This document shows positions 1 to 12,392 of a stretch of DNA of 64,000 bases, piece by piece; the first letter of the stretch is position 1, and every line of letters starts with the position of its first letter. The DNA is taken from contig NC_079875.1 of the NCBI RefSeq assembly GCF_029227915.1, positions 9,917,001-9,981,000 of the forward strand, given 5' to 3'. The position numbers were made by a program, and so were the translations under genes. The notes under the pieces were generated by a model, which saw nothing but the letters and a program-made list of their open reading frames with translations, had not been told where the DNA came from and made no database searches. The stretch comes from Hydractinia symbiolongicarpus (Eukaryota > Cnidaria > Hydrozoa > Anthoathecata > Hydractiniidae).

Positions 1-2
1 CT

Positions 3-659
3 GCAAATTTACACGTCTTGATAAAACAAGGAGATCATGAAAGACAGATTTTACAAGAAGACAAAGTAAGCAATATAACTCGCATGCTTACGGAAACAAA
101 AAGTTTTCTTACTGATCTTTACAACAAATCAGCCGAACAACGCCCAAACAGAGTTTATTCCCTTTCGAAGACATTAATAACATTAACAGATCTTTTTCTA
201 CATGCTAAAAACATGCTTAGCTTACAAATAAGTTCTCCTACCTTTTGTTCGCAAGACGCGACAGACGTTCAACTTATTCTTAACATTTTATCAAGTATAT
301 CAGCGATTCAACCGTTCCGAAAAATAAACCAACCAACGCCAGCACCATCTTTTGTTGGACTCAGAAAAAGCATCGAAATTATTTTGGGTACATTAGATAA
401 ACAAAATGAAACGCCAAATTCGTTAATAGACCTTTTCGAATTTGTTAAAATCATTCAATACATTTCTAAAGACAAACCTCCAGTGAAGGAGTCAGTAGAT
501 TTGAAAATACCAGAGGATATCGAAATAATTTTACGTAACGCAAAGGGTGCATTGTCAGCACTTTTATCCTCCACTGAAGAAAAGACGGGCATTCTGAACT
601 TCGAAAATTTCTTATGGAGTATGGTTACTTTGTCTTTTAATCCACTTCCAAAGGTATAG
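3..659 (+). CDS. 3'-terminal exon of an unidentified gene (partial at left edge)
   Basis: The frame is open from the window edge (base 3) to a TAG at 657-659, giving about 218 residues with no in-frame ATG near the left end, so this is the last part of a longer coding region whose upstream portion lies outside the window. The composition is mixed polar and hydrophobic, with leucine, serine and threonine prominent, and looks largely helical. No signal peptide, zinc-binding pattern or catalytic motif is visible and I do not recognise the family. Polyadenylation signals AATAAA at 677-682, 704-709 and 708-713 follow the stop closely, which supports a true gene end. The codon mix looks less extreme than the AT-rich surroundings. 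Reality as coding sequence is fairly likely; function unknown. Confidence 0.6.
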   Translation, partial: ANLHVLIKQGDHERQILQEDKVSNITRMLTETKSFLTDLYNKSAEQRPNRVYSLSKTLITLTDLFLHAKNMLSLQISSPTFCSQDATDVQLILNILSSISAIQPFRKINQPTPAPSFVGLRKSIEIILGTLDKQNETPNSLIDLFEFVKIIQYISKDKPPVKESVDLKIPEDIEIILRNAKGALSALLSSTEEKTGILNFENFLWSMVTLSFNPLPKV

Positions 660-676
660 ATGGATTTTGTATTGGG

Positions 677-713
677 AATAAACAAAGAAATTTAGAGGTA
701 TTGAATAAATAAA
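677..713 (+). promoter_or_regulatory. Polyadenylation signals of the left-edge gene
   Basis: Three AATAAA hexamers (677-682, 704-709, 708-713) lie 18-54 bases after the TAG of the left-edge exon, the expected place for 3' end formation. Confidence 0.5.
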
Positions 714-3700
714 GCTTACTTCTCCGCAACCTCAACCTCAGAGTATCTTGTATCTTTTCGGACAACACGCCGTCTTGATATCAAAGACGACATTTTGAAC
801 AGATTAATTTTTTCTCACTTTCTTACTAGCAGGTGAAATTTTCATTTTTCATAAGTAAGATATTTTTGAAAATTGATTGTTTCCTTATTCTACTATCAAA
901 CTAGAGATTTTATTTCGCTTGTAATGGGTGTAATGATATGCAAAGGCCAGGGCATCTCTCAAAAGGTCGATATTTTTGTAATACACATTTTTTCCCAGCC
1001 TCATCTTGTTAAGATCCAATTTTTGGAGGCCTTGATATTTACATATACAGTCACTAAATAACCAAAATTTCAAAACACAACATAATAATTTTATTTCAGT
1101 CAAATTTACTTCCTAATAAGATTTATCCGAAAAATAACAAAGATTTTAATGAATACAAAAGATGTCCCAAAATAAAGAATATGGGGGAATAAAAACTAAG
1201 AAAATTTGAGCCTATATTCAGGTATTTTACTAAGAAAATTGAGCCTCAGGGCTTATATAAAAAATTTACTTTGTGGAAAAGTTGTGAGATACATATGGTT
1301 TTATAAAAAATGTCATTTTTTGTCACTGGTAAGGTTGCCAAGGGTAGAAAGCCTTTGTTTGTTGCTTAATAAACATATTTTCAACGCCTCAAACCCTATG
1401 TACATTAAGTTGAGAAATTTTCGCAAATTTTATGCGCGAAATTTATCTGCGCTAAAATTAAAGTGTCTTAATAAAATTACTAGAAACGACTTGTCTTATT
1501 TATGCTGAAATTCGCGCCGAGTGTGGGTGCACGAAATTGAATTCGCATAAATTCTAGGCGGCACGAAAAAGATTAACTAAACAGCTAAAACATGTACAAC
1601 TCGTTATTTTTCAATAAAACTTTTCTTACGCGGAATACTATATATGTTCTTCTTTTCAATGTTCTCATGCGTTATGGCACAAGAAGAACGGCGATAACTG
1701 TCTGGAAACAAGGCTTGTGTGTAGGAAGCTGGGCGCATCTATGTTTCAGCACTAAGTGAACTCTAGTTACAAGCTCGTGAGCTTGTATTAAAACGCAAAT
1801 GTGTCCTACAAGAATGGAAATTTTTGCCTCTCTGAGCACCGACACGGAAGTAGTCGTGTGTTCGAATCTCATCTTGGTAACTATTTTTACTTTTTTTTTC
1901 TTTTTACTATCTCGCTCGCGAGGACGTGTTTACAGACTGACCTAACGAAAATTGAAAATTCGAGAAATTTTTTATCAATATTATTACCTATCCGAATAGC
2001 AAAATATGTCGTGTCTAACTTCAGCTTTTTATACACTTTTTTGGCGAGGTTGTTTGCGTATATCATACGTCTTGTTCGTTTTTAAGTGCAAAACAAATAG
2101 GGGTGCAGTAGCAAACTGTATATAATTTAACAGTATTTCTAGTTATATTTAATTAAAATTAACTGTTATATGAGCTTCTTCATCCAAATCTTAATAAGAC
2201 ATGTTTAATAAGACAAACGGAAGTTAAAATCAGCAGGTCGCTGTTGAAACTGTAAAAATATATCTGGATGTTTGACTAAAATATAATCCTTATTTGTTGT
2301 CTACCATGTTTCGCCCCAAGTGTATTTTTGTTGCCCTTATTACATATATTTTTTTTAAAAAAAACGGTTTTTTTAAAGAATATTTTGAGTCAGGTTAAAA
2401 CATACCACTAAGGTTTAAAACAACATTTTTATGGTTTACAACTTTTTTTATGAAGATTGTGCATTTGACTTTTTTTACTTAGAGTGAATTTTTAACTTTT
2501 CAAATGGGTACAATTTTATTGAGTGATAGAAAAATGCATTGATTAGGAATATTTTAATTTAAAGTGACATGTTTTTATTGCGTTACTTGTTGTCAGGAAA
2601 GATAGAAGTTCAAGAATTTATTTTTAAATTTCCCTTATTTTGTAAACGGCTTTTTTGACCCTTCCCAGATTTTCCTGTTGACACCATATGTATATGTGAT
2701 ACGCCCACCAAGCAACTCTATTTTTCTGTTACATAGCACAGTGGAAGAAAAGAACAAACCTGGAAGCAAAAAAAATGCAAGAGACCCTGACAATGAGAAT
2801 GTCTCAACTCACAATGATTGCAAAGGCGTATGTTTTAATGGGTTTCTGTATTGTTTTCAAACCTTGTTCTTTAGGGGGTGGTTTTATAAGCCCATTTAGC
2901 TGGGTTGGCTCGGTTTGCCAGGCTGGATTCAGCAATAAGTTTTCTCAGTCCAAGTTGAAAAATAGTTACACGAAACTAGCTTAAAGTTTTTACTTTTCTA
3001 TTCAGTGTATTTATTGCGTGAATTATTTTTTATCAAAACGTTTTTTAATTTCAACAAAATAAAAAAACATGTTCTCTAATTCGTACAATAAAAATCTGCC
3101 CGGTTTGCCAAGCTAGATATGGGAATAATTCAGCCCTCCTTTCCGGGATCTCGGGTAAAAAAAACAGATCCCGGTTTAACGGGTTGGCTCGCGTTCCATA
3201 TAACAGGTTGTGTATTTTTATGAGAATCAAGAGAGCCGACCTAGTCCGACTAACCGGACTCATATGAAAAACCCTTAGTTCTTCCTGTCCAACCAGTTCG
3301 CAGATTGCCATGTGAAAGGTGTTAATGTTTGATGTGTGAAATAATTTTGATGTTGAAGATTAATTTTTCTCTCGATTAGTAATCGATAGAAATTTAAAAG
3401 AGGGCAGAGATTATATCTACATAGGTAAGACGCCCTGGGAAGGAAGTTGGGTTTTTAATTGCCGTCCTTTGTTTCACAAGGATTAGAAACAAGATAAGTA
3501 AACCGAATATTTATTTTCATTTTGATCAACTTCACCAACATTTGAATTTCGAAAAAATTTGTTTTGACCGCACCCTACATATATATACACTACCAAAGTT
3601 TATTGCAAAAGCCCGAGAAGTAGGTTAAAGCAATACAAGTGTAATAAAAACAATGAATTTTATTATCATATATTTTCAATATCAAAATATTAAACTGGTA

Positions 3701-4660
3701 TGAAAGTTAACTTGGTATAAACACAAACGTAAATAAGAAAACTTTACACAGTAAAACCATATAATAAAACTTTGTGTTGATATCTTTATTTTTCCGGAAC
3801 CTTTTTTTTGTAAGACCTTTTTTTGACAACTCTCTATCAGACAAAATGACGAAATTCTCCAAAATAGATAATTTTTCCCCAATGATTATAGTTTGTTTTT
3901 GTTAAGTCTTAGGGAGATTAATTTTCTCGAATCGACTAGTGTAGAGCATTTCGCGAATATAAATTTTCGCGAATGATCAAGGGATTGAAAAACGAAGACT
4001 AGAGAAACGGGCTTTTCCTCAATCATTTTACGAATTTGATTATCCCAAAAATCTAAAATTCGCGATATCTAATGCTCGCAAAAATAAATATCTGTTTGAA
4101 AAAACTTGTTTGGTGATTCTACCACAAAGCACGAACTAAAAAACTCTGAATTCAATAAATAAAATGTGATAAATGCATGTTTTTTTTTTCATTAAAAAAT
4201 ACTCGTCAATGAACCATTAAAATACTGAACGTGGAAAATATATACATAGAAGGTTTTAAAAGAAGTAGAAAAATCATTAACAGTAAAAATTATTTGAACA
4301 TTACTCTTTTTTCAAATCTAAAATATAAAAGAAAACATCAACAGTGAATCAAGGATTGAAAAAGTTTTACATTTACAGCGCATGCGCCAAAGAGAAATTC
4401 GCCCCCCCTCTGCGCATACGCATGCGTAAAGTTAAAACAAAAATTATGGTAACTTCAACACATGCAAAACAAAAACAAAAATATCCACACAAACTCAGAG
4501 TGACATTCACCCAAGAGGCGAGTAAAATTGAACACACAAAATAACACTCCCCGAGAGGTGACAGGAACCGTGGAACTAAACTGTGAAATATCTAAATGTG
4601 CATTTTGAGTATACTTTTCAAAAGTTATGGTGTGAACAGTGCATGTAATAACAACACCAG
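714..4660. other. Intergenic, AT-rich, with small inverted-repeat and SINE-like remnants
   Basis: No convincing exon is seen. It contains short arms rich in TTCGCGAA-type sequence (inverted pair about 3944-4078, and a weaker pair about 1425-1552). Around 1800-1880 there is a possible tRNA-like B box (GTGTTCGAATCTC). At 2880-3210 several GGTTGGCTCG-type stretches recur. The 3' end of the SKI-like gene on the minus strand may lie here, but I could not place its last exon. Confidence 0.4.
3944..4078. repeat. Small inverted-repeat element (MITE-like)
   Basis: The left arm GAGCAT..TCGCGAAT and the right arm ATTCGCGA..ATGCTC are inverted copies bounding about 135 bases with no ORF. Similar TTCGCGAA-rich arms occur elsewhere in the window. 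Confidence 0.4.
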
Positions 4661-4673
4661 GATGAAAACTTAC

Positions 4674-5605
4674 TTTTTGAATCTTCGAGTTCTTTTTCAA
4701 GACGCTCCCTAGTCTTTTTTTCATTCTCAAGCTCCACTAAAAAAAAGATAAAAAGCGTGACAATCATAGAAAACGAAGTCCCCCTTAGAAATAACTTTAG
4801 TTTTCGCGCTAACTTTGCTGGATTTCAAAAACACTAAATTCGAAAACGGTAAAAAAAGCGCAGTAAAATCGTAGACATGGGAAATGAATAGACAAATAAG
4901 CAAAATTATGGTTTCTTGTTTCTATATAGTTTATCAACTATGGTTCGAAAAACGACGTTAGTTTCCAGCGACATTTCTCTCCATATCATTGGATTTCTTT
5001 GATTGGGGTGATTTGGTATTTTTATTTCTGCAAAACAAAATTCGGTAAAAAGTTATCCGCTGATTATTTTTGTATTTTTTTTCATGTGTGTTTACATGAC
5101 TACAGGGCCTAAAAAAGAACGAAACTAACCTTTGAGCTGTTGTAGTTCATAATCTCGCGATTCTAAAGCTGCTTTCAATTTGTTTACTTCTTTGGCATGG
5201 TTATCTGTGAAAGATATGGAAGTTTTTAAAGAGCATGACTTAAGAAAGAAATTTTTAGAGATAAGAAATATTTGGTGAAAGTAAATTTAGCAGAATCTTT
5301 CCACCAAAAATTTTTAGGTTGTTATTTAACTAAAGTTTAGTATAACTGGTGCCTTTTGTTAGAATGTTATTTAAAAGTATTACCTTTAGTGCTTTCATAT
5401 TTCATTTCGACGAAAACTCTTTTCTCGCGTTCGTTAACGATATCCCTTTGGTAAGCATCTGAAACAGGACAAATACAAATATATCTAACATACGGAAAAA
5501 TTAAATAAATTAATAAATAACAAAAAAGGAACAAACCATGAAGCAGTCTAAGTTCATCTTCTTTTCGGTTTAGGTCGTTCACCAGGGTAGTGTAATCGGA
5601 ATCGT
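4674..5605 (-). CDS. Coiled-coil exons of the four-repeat SKI/SNO-like gene
   Basis: Four short exons continue the gene that starts at 7794. On the minus strand they are 5605-5537 (69 nt), 5458-5384 (75 nt), 5204-5130 (75 nt) and about 4736-4674 (63 nt). Each is bounded by a good acceptor (such as TTTGGCAG, TTTCAG, TTTCACAG) and a GT donor. All are multiples of three in phase 1, so each could be skipped or repeated without a frame change. Together they encode 94 residues rich in E, K, L, R and N in heptad-like spacing (for example NKLKAALESRDYELQQLK and LENEKKTRERLEKELED), a coiled coil that probably mediates self-association, as the C-terminal coiled coil does in SKI/SNO/DACH proteins. The gene does not end at 4674, since a GTAAGT donor follows. 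The terminal exon was not found. A possible alternative terminal exon is discussed under rejected items. Confidence 0.7.
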
Positions 5606-5756
5606 CTGCCAAAAGAGAAAAAATAATGTTTATAGTTTTCATTTTCATACCAGAGAGTATGGCTTGCTAAGTCTTTTCTAATTGTTTAAGAAGTGAAAAA
5701 TTTTATAGAAGTTCTCATAAGATACCAATATAACACAACAACAAACAAAAACTTAC

Positions 5757-7794
5757 ACCGCATACGCTTTGATGAATCATGACCATCATTGCAATGACTT
5801 CTTTTGCCATTCAGCAGACCTCTATCACGATATTCTGATGCCCTAGAAGTATCATAATCGCTGCTCGGAATGACAATTGGACAATCAATTGACGGATGAG
5901 TGTTTTGTATGTGCGAAATTGCAGCAGACGTTGGACTCATCATTGGACTTTGCCGTGACACGATCGTGGAGTTCGATTCGCTTATTGAGGAAGAATGAGA
6001 GAATTGTGTAGGACTTGGCTCACGAATTGCAGATGGATGAACAAATGACGTAGGGCTTTGAACTGTTTCATCATTGAATGAATTGCTCTGCGAGATTGGT
6101 GATTTTTCTGCTTTACTAGGCTTACCCTGAACACTTCCTGGAACCAAAGTTATTGGGACTAGGTATTTCACACGTAGAATTTTGTGTTTATTTCTTTCGG
6201 TCTCGTACATACTGATTAGTTTGTCGACATCCTCACGCGTGACATACGTACAAACTGTAGGCCTTTTGATCACATCCAAACGTCTCAGCTGGTGCAGTTG
6301 GGAGTAGGTGAATCGGTGTTTCATAATTCCTAACTTTCTAAAATGATAATCGAGTGAGGCGCTCTGTTCTTCCAAGAAGTCAACAATTTTATGAACATCT
6401 GGAACAGTAATTACAACTTTCTCATCCAGGCTAAACGTATGGATGACAACTTCTTCTTCCGTTCTATTTTCATCTCCATTACATGCTGATTCTGAAATAA
6501 CAGGTTTACAATCTAAGTTGATTGGTTCAGTCCAAGAAATTTGTTGCAGCTTTGGATCATCTACCAAACAATAGATTTGAAAGAGTTTCTCTGCATCAGC
6601 TCTCGGAACATATGTACAATAGGTGGCATTATTTTGCAAAACATTACGACTTTTTAGTTCCCGCAAGTGTGCGAAACAAAATCTCTTTTTTTGCACTCTT
6701 AATTTATTGAAATAGTAATTGACCTGAATGGAATTTCCATGTATACTCTGGACAATCTTATGAATATCCGGCATACAAACAACTTCATGTTTGTCGACAA
6801 TAAAAACATGAACAGTCATATCTTGAATATCCAAGCTAGCTTTTCTCTCTTCATCATCATCCTCACTAGCAGGTATGCTCTGATTTGATTTGTCAGAAAC
6901 GCTGGCAGGAGAAAAACATTCCTGTTTGGGACTGTTTATCATGCTTGGAGAATCTTCACTTTTCATATTTATTGAGACTGGTTTCCACGAGTGACTGGGT
7001 TGTTCGTTGAGCTGAATTTCCTCCAAAAAAATAACCTTTTCTTTAATAACATCTTGGCTCATACCATAAGCATCAAAAACTCGCATTGCATCAGTTTTTA
7101 ACACGTAAGTACAATGTACAGCTGATTTTTTTATAATACCTAGCTGTTTTATTTTATCTAAGTGTGAAGTGTGAATAAACTTGTACGGCACAATTCCAAG
7201 CTTAGTGAAGTAGTAACCTACAGTGGCACCTTGGTGGAAATGAGATTGAACAACTTTTTGAACATCTGGTGCACAAACAACTATGTCTCCACCAATCCTA
7301 AACAAATGCACTTTAACTGGACCGTCTGGTATTGTTGGCTTATTTGCAATTGCTTTTTTTGGCAAATCTGGAATAGGCTTTTCATCAAGTAAAACCGGAT
7401 CCATCCATTCAATAGATGCACTTTTTCTGCTGTCTCCACTTACATCAAAGCTATCAAATATATATTCTGCATCTTTCTGTAATATGTATGAACAAACTTT
7501 TGCTTCATGTCCCAGTATACCCAACATCTTAATTCGTATTAACTGTGCACCTGTGTAACGCCTGGAACTTATTCCGTTCTTAGACAAGTAATAATTAGCC
7601 TGCGATAATACCTGATACACATTCCGTAGCACTCTGTTCACCTCTGGCATACATACAACTATGTCTTTTCCAATTATAAGTGGATGTAGGATAACTGGGC
7701 CTCCAATGTCATTACTTGTTTGTTTTCCATAATACACAGGTCTTTCTGACTTTATGCTTGAACGGTGGTACGTTACAGGACTATGAACTTCCAT
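5757..7794 (-). CDS. Protein with four tandem SKI/SNO/DAC-like repeats (main exon)
   Basis: A 2038-nt exon encodes 679 residues plus one base (phase 1), ending at a GTAAGT donor (5756-5751). Four related ~80-residue units lie at about residues 36-117, 161-244, 327-408 and 450-531. Each shows the order hydrophobic strand, V-[VI]-C/T-[MAV]-P-[DE]-[VI]-x-[KR]-[VI], then Y-[YH]-[LF]-x-K, then L-[GR]-[IV]-[IVL], then C-[ST]-Y-V/I-x-[RK]-x-D-[AV]. This resembles the SKI/SNO/DAC fold of SKI, SnoN and Dachshund, known there for DNA or protein binding in transcriptional co-repression. I see it by pattern only. Repeats are linked by acidic or Ser/Pro-rich linkers. Residues 555-680 are Ser/Thr/Pro-rich with a KR-rich end that could be nuclear localisation. 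Downstream exons add a coiled coil. Known SKI-family proteins have one such domain, so four is unusual. A nuclear transcription regulator is likely, target unknown. Confidence 0.75.
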
Positions 7795-7815
7795 GTTTTG
7801 ATTGATTCTAAAAAA
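7795..7815 (-). promoter_or_regulatory. Splice acceptor 13 bases before the SKI-like start codon
   Basis: On the minus strand a T-run ending in AG (AG at 7809-7808) is followed by 13 bases and the ATG at 7794-7792. The 5' UTR is therefore interrupted by an intron, or is the site of spliced-leader addition. Confidence 0.45.
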
Positions 7816-9990
7816 AATACACCTATATTAATACACCTAAATTTAAAGCATTTAAAAAAATATGCTAATAATTAGAATTCATTAACAATATAAAGGGTAC
7901 ATATTTACATATATCATTGTTTACGGACCTGTCTGTGAAAGTTTGTAAAATGCTTACAGTAAATTTTATGATTAGAACTGGGTAAAAATGTTACTCACAG
8001 TGTCATTCCAAAGAATGGCGACAATAAAGTTATTGCATGAATATTTTAAACTGTTGAATCAATGTAGTTTTAAAAGACAGCAAATGCACAACTACAAATT
8101 TTGATAAAAAAAATGAATTTTCTCACGCCTCATCAAATTTTTGTTTGTCAGTAAGGTCAGCTCCATGAAGCATGACAAGTTATAGTTGTGATCTTAAATT
8201 TTAGGATTTCCACGCTTCTGATGCTACATTAAATAAACAAAAAAATTATCTATGCCTGGGAATGCAATGTTTTGTCTCTTCGCTTTATTTTACTGCCATT
8301 TTAATTTATAGATAAAACACTGATTTCAACCTGCACCCTGCTGCATATATGCCTTACAGACAAGATCTTAGCTCTGGGGTTGTAGATCCTGTTTTTATTA
8401 CATTAGCTGAGCAAGATAACACAAACAAAAAAACAACAGATTTGTGGAAGTGTGATAAAGAAATTGTGACGGCTTTAATCATCAAATCATCATGTTTTCT
8501 CAGGGGGAATTCTCAGATCCTGGTTAACATGCTTTACATTTTCTGATTTTTTTTAACCAAAATGAACAACATATTGGAATTTAGCACTAAAATCTATGAA
8601 AACATGCAAATTTTAAAATTTATACACCAACTGTGTCTATTTAGTAGCCAAACTTTTCTTTTTTCATGAGGAAATGACAACCCAAATCAACTGCAGTAAA
8701 AATGTTTTAAATATTCCGGGAGGTCAAAGGCTTATAAAATTTGAAAACTTTAAATTGCAATAAATCCTGTTCTAATAATATTTTGGTATTTCAAATTTCC
8801 TATGTTGCTAATAAATCCTAATATGTCACTCATTTTCCTCAAAAGTTCTTTGATTTCGTTTTCAAATTTTGATATAGTTAGCCCGGATAGTGTTGCATAA
8901 AAAATAGTCTATTACAGGGAAGAATTCTAAGACCCTTTCAAAACAAAAACAAATAAACAAACACACGAATAAACCATCATACAGACAAGCAAGTAAGTAA
9001 GCAAGCAAACAGGCAAGCAAACAAACAGACAAAACGTTGATGACAGTATAGCTAGCTATAGATACAAACAAAACTTCATTTTATGTCAAAATTGAAAGAG
9101 ATTAAATATCATAAAATCCTCGCCATCTCTCCTTATATATACATTTTAAAGATAAATGCAACCTGATGAAACACGGATACAAAAACCGTTGAAAAGTAAA
9201 AGCACGTGGTCACTACCAACGCTTTTTTTTGTAACCAAGACGCCATTACTAACAGGACCGCTGGATTAAGAAACTGGGATTATCGGAACATTAGGGAAAA
9301 GGCGAGCAGTGCGCGTGGCTGGTTGCGAACTTATCCATCGAATATATTAAAACTATTGATTGCAATAATAATTCTAAAACAAACTAACCACAGATATAAA
9401 GCAGTAAATAAAAATATTGATAAAATAATTATCGCTCTCTCGATTTGTCCGTCACAGTAGAATCATTACAATAATGTTTAAACATTTTTTTGCAACCATA
9501 AACTTTTGTCTTTATTTTGAACTATTATGTAAAATTATATATAGAAAATATGTTAATAACCTAAGAAAAATAGTAAAGTGGTAATAAATAAGGTTAAGAG
9601 AATTCAGGCTTTGATCAATACAAAACAATAATTTTATAAGACACATTAGATGTAACAATAAAAAATGATAATACGCGATAATCAATTATGTGTTTTCTCA
9701 CAACTTAACTTTTAAACCTTGTAGCTGTTTCTATCAGAATTAACCCCAAAATATCTTTCCTTGACATTAATATTACACTCCGATCAAGATACAAATTCTC
9801 TTAAGTAGAAAAGCAAATGATGGACCTCGTTACGCCATATAAATAAAATCGATATTCTTAAAATCAGTGAACCGTAAAACAACTGGAAGGAAGAAGAGGT
9901 AGAAAAGAGATGTAGGGTTGTGTACGAGGTTGTTTTCACCTTTAATGAACCGAAGCAAGCAATTTTGTAAATATGAAACGAAATGCAAAA
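7816..9990. other. Intergenic, no gene seen
   Basis: AT-rich sequence without a supported exon. A low-complexity run of AAGC/AAAC type (about 8942-9032) produces a spurious Leu/Cys-rich minus ORF. The SKI-like gene's promoter and possible noncoding first exon should lie just right of 7816 but have no visible landmark. Confidence 0.35.
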
Positions 9991-9994
9991 TACC

Positions 9995-10086
9995 AACCTC
10001 GTTCCTTGGACATTTGGCTTTATGATGAACTTGGCGGCCGCGATAAACGACTCTCTTTGGCAAAAGACCGTGGAAACGAGGATTGG
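9995..10086. repeat. Hairpin MITE, AACCTCGTCCCCAGGG family
   Basis: Imperfect inverted ends: left AACCTCGTTCCTTGG, right CCGTGGAAACGAGGATTGG, with about 60 bases between and no ORF. Confidence 0.55.
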
Positions 10087-10438
10087 ATAATGCCACTCAT
10101 AAGTAATATAAATTTATCATTGTAAAAAATAAATAAAAATTAGATCTATTAAACTATCGCCAGAATATTTTTTAGCTTTCTTATCAAGCTCACTACGTTT
10201 TCTTGTTTTGCTACGAACTAAAAAAAGAAAATAATATTAATAATAAAAATAATAGTAAAAATATAAAAATTATTTAGACGCCTTTCTTGTATATATAATC
10301 TTTCTTTTCATATATATATAAACGATAATTAAAAAAAGTTCCATGCATAAATAAAAACTAGAAATACAAATAATATATATATAAATTTTATTTGTTAGTC
10401 AATATAAAGTCGCTCTACCCTTGGCTGTTTATATAGAA

Positions 10439-10463
10439 AGAGAGAGAGAGAGATAGAGAGAGG
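10439..10463. repeat. (AG)n microsatellite
   Basis: Run of AGAGAG with one interrupting T. Confidence 0.6.
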
Positions 10464-11981
10464 AAAAATATAAGAATTATATTATTATGAAATACTTAAC
10501 TTAAAAAAACAAATAGACAAAGATAGAGAAACGAAAGAAAAATAGGTCGGTCAACAAATCCTTTAGAGTTTCTTCAAATAAAAATAACTTTATTATTTAA
10601 TATATAAATAAGAAAAAGCACTATAAAAATGCTTAAAAAAACAAATATAGAAAAGAAAGAAAACTTTTAGAAAATATAACAAAAAAAGATGTACATATAT
10701 GATAAAAGAAAGTAGATATAAATGAAAACAAAAAATGGTAGGACAGTATTACGTCAACGTGACCCCAATTGAGGAGACAGGTGCGGGAAAAACCGTTCGT
10801 GCAGCACAAACTTTTTGTCTACCCTTCTGGATAAGGGTCTTCTATTTCAGAGCAACAATGATGTAACAATACCTAGATTTTGCACATTGAAGTGGTACAT
10901 ACAATTTTATCGAAAATCGAGAAAAAAAATGACGGCATAATAAAGCTCAAAGGAGGAGTACGTAATAATAGGCGGAGCAAAGAAGCGCCATCAAGTCTTG
11001 CGATTGATCGTTTGTTGATTCAACTAATCTTTCTCTCTCGTTTATTTATTATATATTTATCTTTTATTCACTATTTATTTGTTTAACTTTTACCATACAT
11101 GTCATTTCTTGCTTTCAGCTATATTCTGTTCGTCCTGCTATTAATTAGAGTCCAATCTTTATTTTAAGCTCTCTCACACTCCCTCTGTCTGCTCCCAACC
11201 AGCCGCTATCCTCCCTGTTTCTAGCCTCTAGCCTCTACTACCTTCTCCTACATTTAACAACCCCCTACGCTCAACTAGTGTCTTGTGCTTACTTTTCTTT
11301 ATCTTTTATTCTTTCACCTTTAAACAAAATCTCATATTAATTAAGACCTTACTCATTATATGTTTTCCAGTGTCCTTTCCCATCCTGTGGAATTTTCCAA
11401 TCGTAAATACGAATTAACTCTTTAATCATCTAACGAGAACGTTCAAACACCAGGAAACACGATAGAGTCTTGAATTTAATTACAAAATAAGAGCGAAATA
11501 TACTTGGCACACCTCCTATTGAAAAAAGGTGGCTATGCTTTTACCCTCCACAGGCTTCCACTTGCTCAATATTTACTGTTCATGATATCCATGATATTTT
11601 TTAAATGTTAATAATAATAATAATAATATTTTACCGTTACTTTCTCAACAGCAAAAGCAGTAAAAATGTTGAGTCAAAAAGATCCGCTTTAAGGGTTCAA
11701 AATACATAAGCAGTCCTGAATTTGATAGAAAAAAACAGCTAAGAATTTCTAAGTTACACATTCTTTGCTTTTAACAACCACATAGTCTTGTTGCTTGTTC
11801 TATTCAAGTTTTAGGACTCATTGTCTAGGTGAGAGCAAATTTTTTTTTATTTATTTATTTTTTATTATTTCGCCAGTATAAAAGTAGGCATATATATAAT
11901 TTACAATGCTAGTTGGCATATAATAACGGCAGGAGCAAGTAGAAGACACAACGTGTCTTATCATCGAGATTGGACCTGGAC

Positions 11982-12045
11982 AATAGCATTGGATCGATAG
12001 CGCAGCCGGTAGAGCAATTATCATGCAAACGAGAGGTCGCGGGCT
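11982..12045 (+). repeat. tRNA-derived SINE head (possible)
   Basis: TAGCGCAGCCGGTAGAGC matches a pol III A box, and about 30 bases later GGTCGCGGGCTTTTAC resembles a decayed B box. The cloverleaf is not complete, so a SINE head is likelier than a working tRNA gene. The family is not the same as the 47.1/59.6 kb pair. Confidence 0.35.
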
Positions 12046-12280
12046 TTTACTTGATTTACCATCTTTGCAGCACTTGGAAAGGTAATGTGTGGGCTTACTT
12101 ATACTCACTGTATTATCTCACATCACTTGAAATCCCTGGGAATGAGGTTCTTATACAACCTTGTCTCAAGGATCTCTTCTCAATAATTTCACCGTCCAAG
12201 ATGGTCAAAAAGAGGACGAGATTGACTTTCATATTCTTTATTTACGCGTTACTTACATTTTTTTTGTATTCCTACGTACT

Positions 12281-12392
12281 AACCTCGTCCCCAGGGTTCT
12301 TCTACGCCTAATATTCTAACGAGACGGGTTTGTAATAGATACTAAAATCTGTGAAATTATCATGGACGTAAAAGAGCCCAGGGACGAGGTTG
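12281..12392. repeat. Hairpin MITE, AACCTCGTCCCCAGGG family
   Basis: The left end AACCTCGTCCCCAGGG and the right end CCCAGGGACGAGGTTG are inverted copies about 110 bases apart. Confidence 0.65.

Larger units (their letters stand above)
10087..12280. other. Intergenic, low-complexity AT-rich stretch
   Basis: A-rich and TA-rich sequence with an AG microsatellite (10439-10463) and a TAA run (11609-11628). No exon is supported apart from the tRNA-like element listed separately. Confidence 0.35.

Noticed and set aside
1672-1880. tRNA gene near a GTGTTCGAATCTC B box
   Set aside because: No matching A box at the right distance and no foldable cloverleaf; at most a decayed SINE.
4909-5030. Possible alternative terminal exon of the SKI-like gene (41 codons and TAA, after GTTTTGCAG)
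   Set aside because: The acceptor is good and the phase fits, but the peptide is not coiled coil, no AATAAA follows closely, and the next exon at 4736-4674 continues the regular series.
8862-9071. Cys/Leu-rich minus ORF
   Set aside because: Produced by the AAGC/AAAC low-complexity run.
11970-12311. 113-codon plus-strand ORF
   Set aside because: It runs through a tRNA-like SINE head and into a MITE end.
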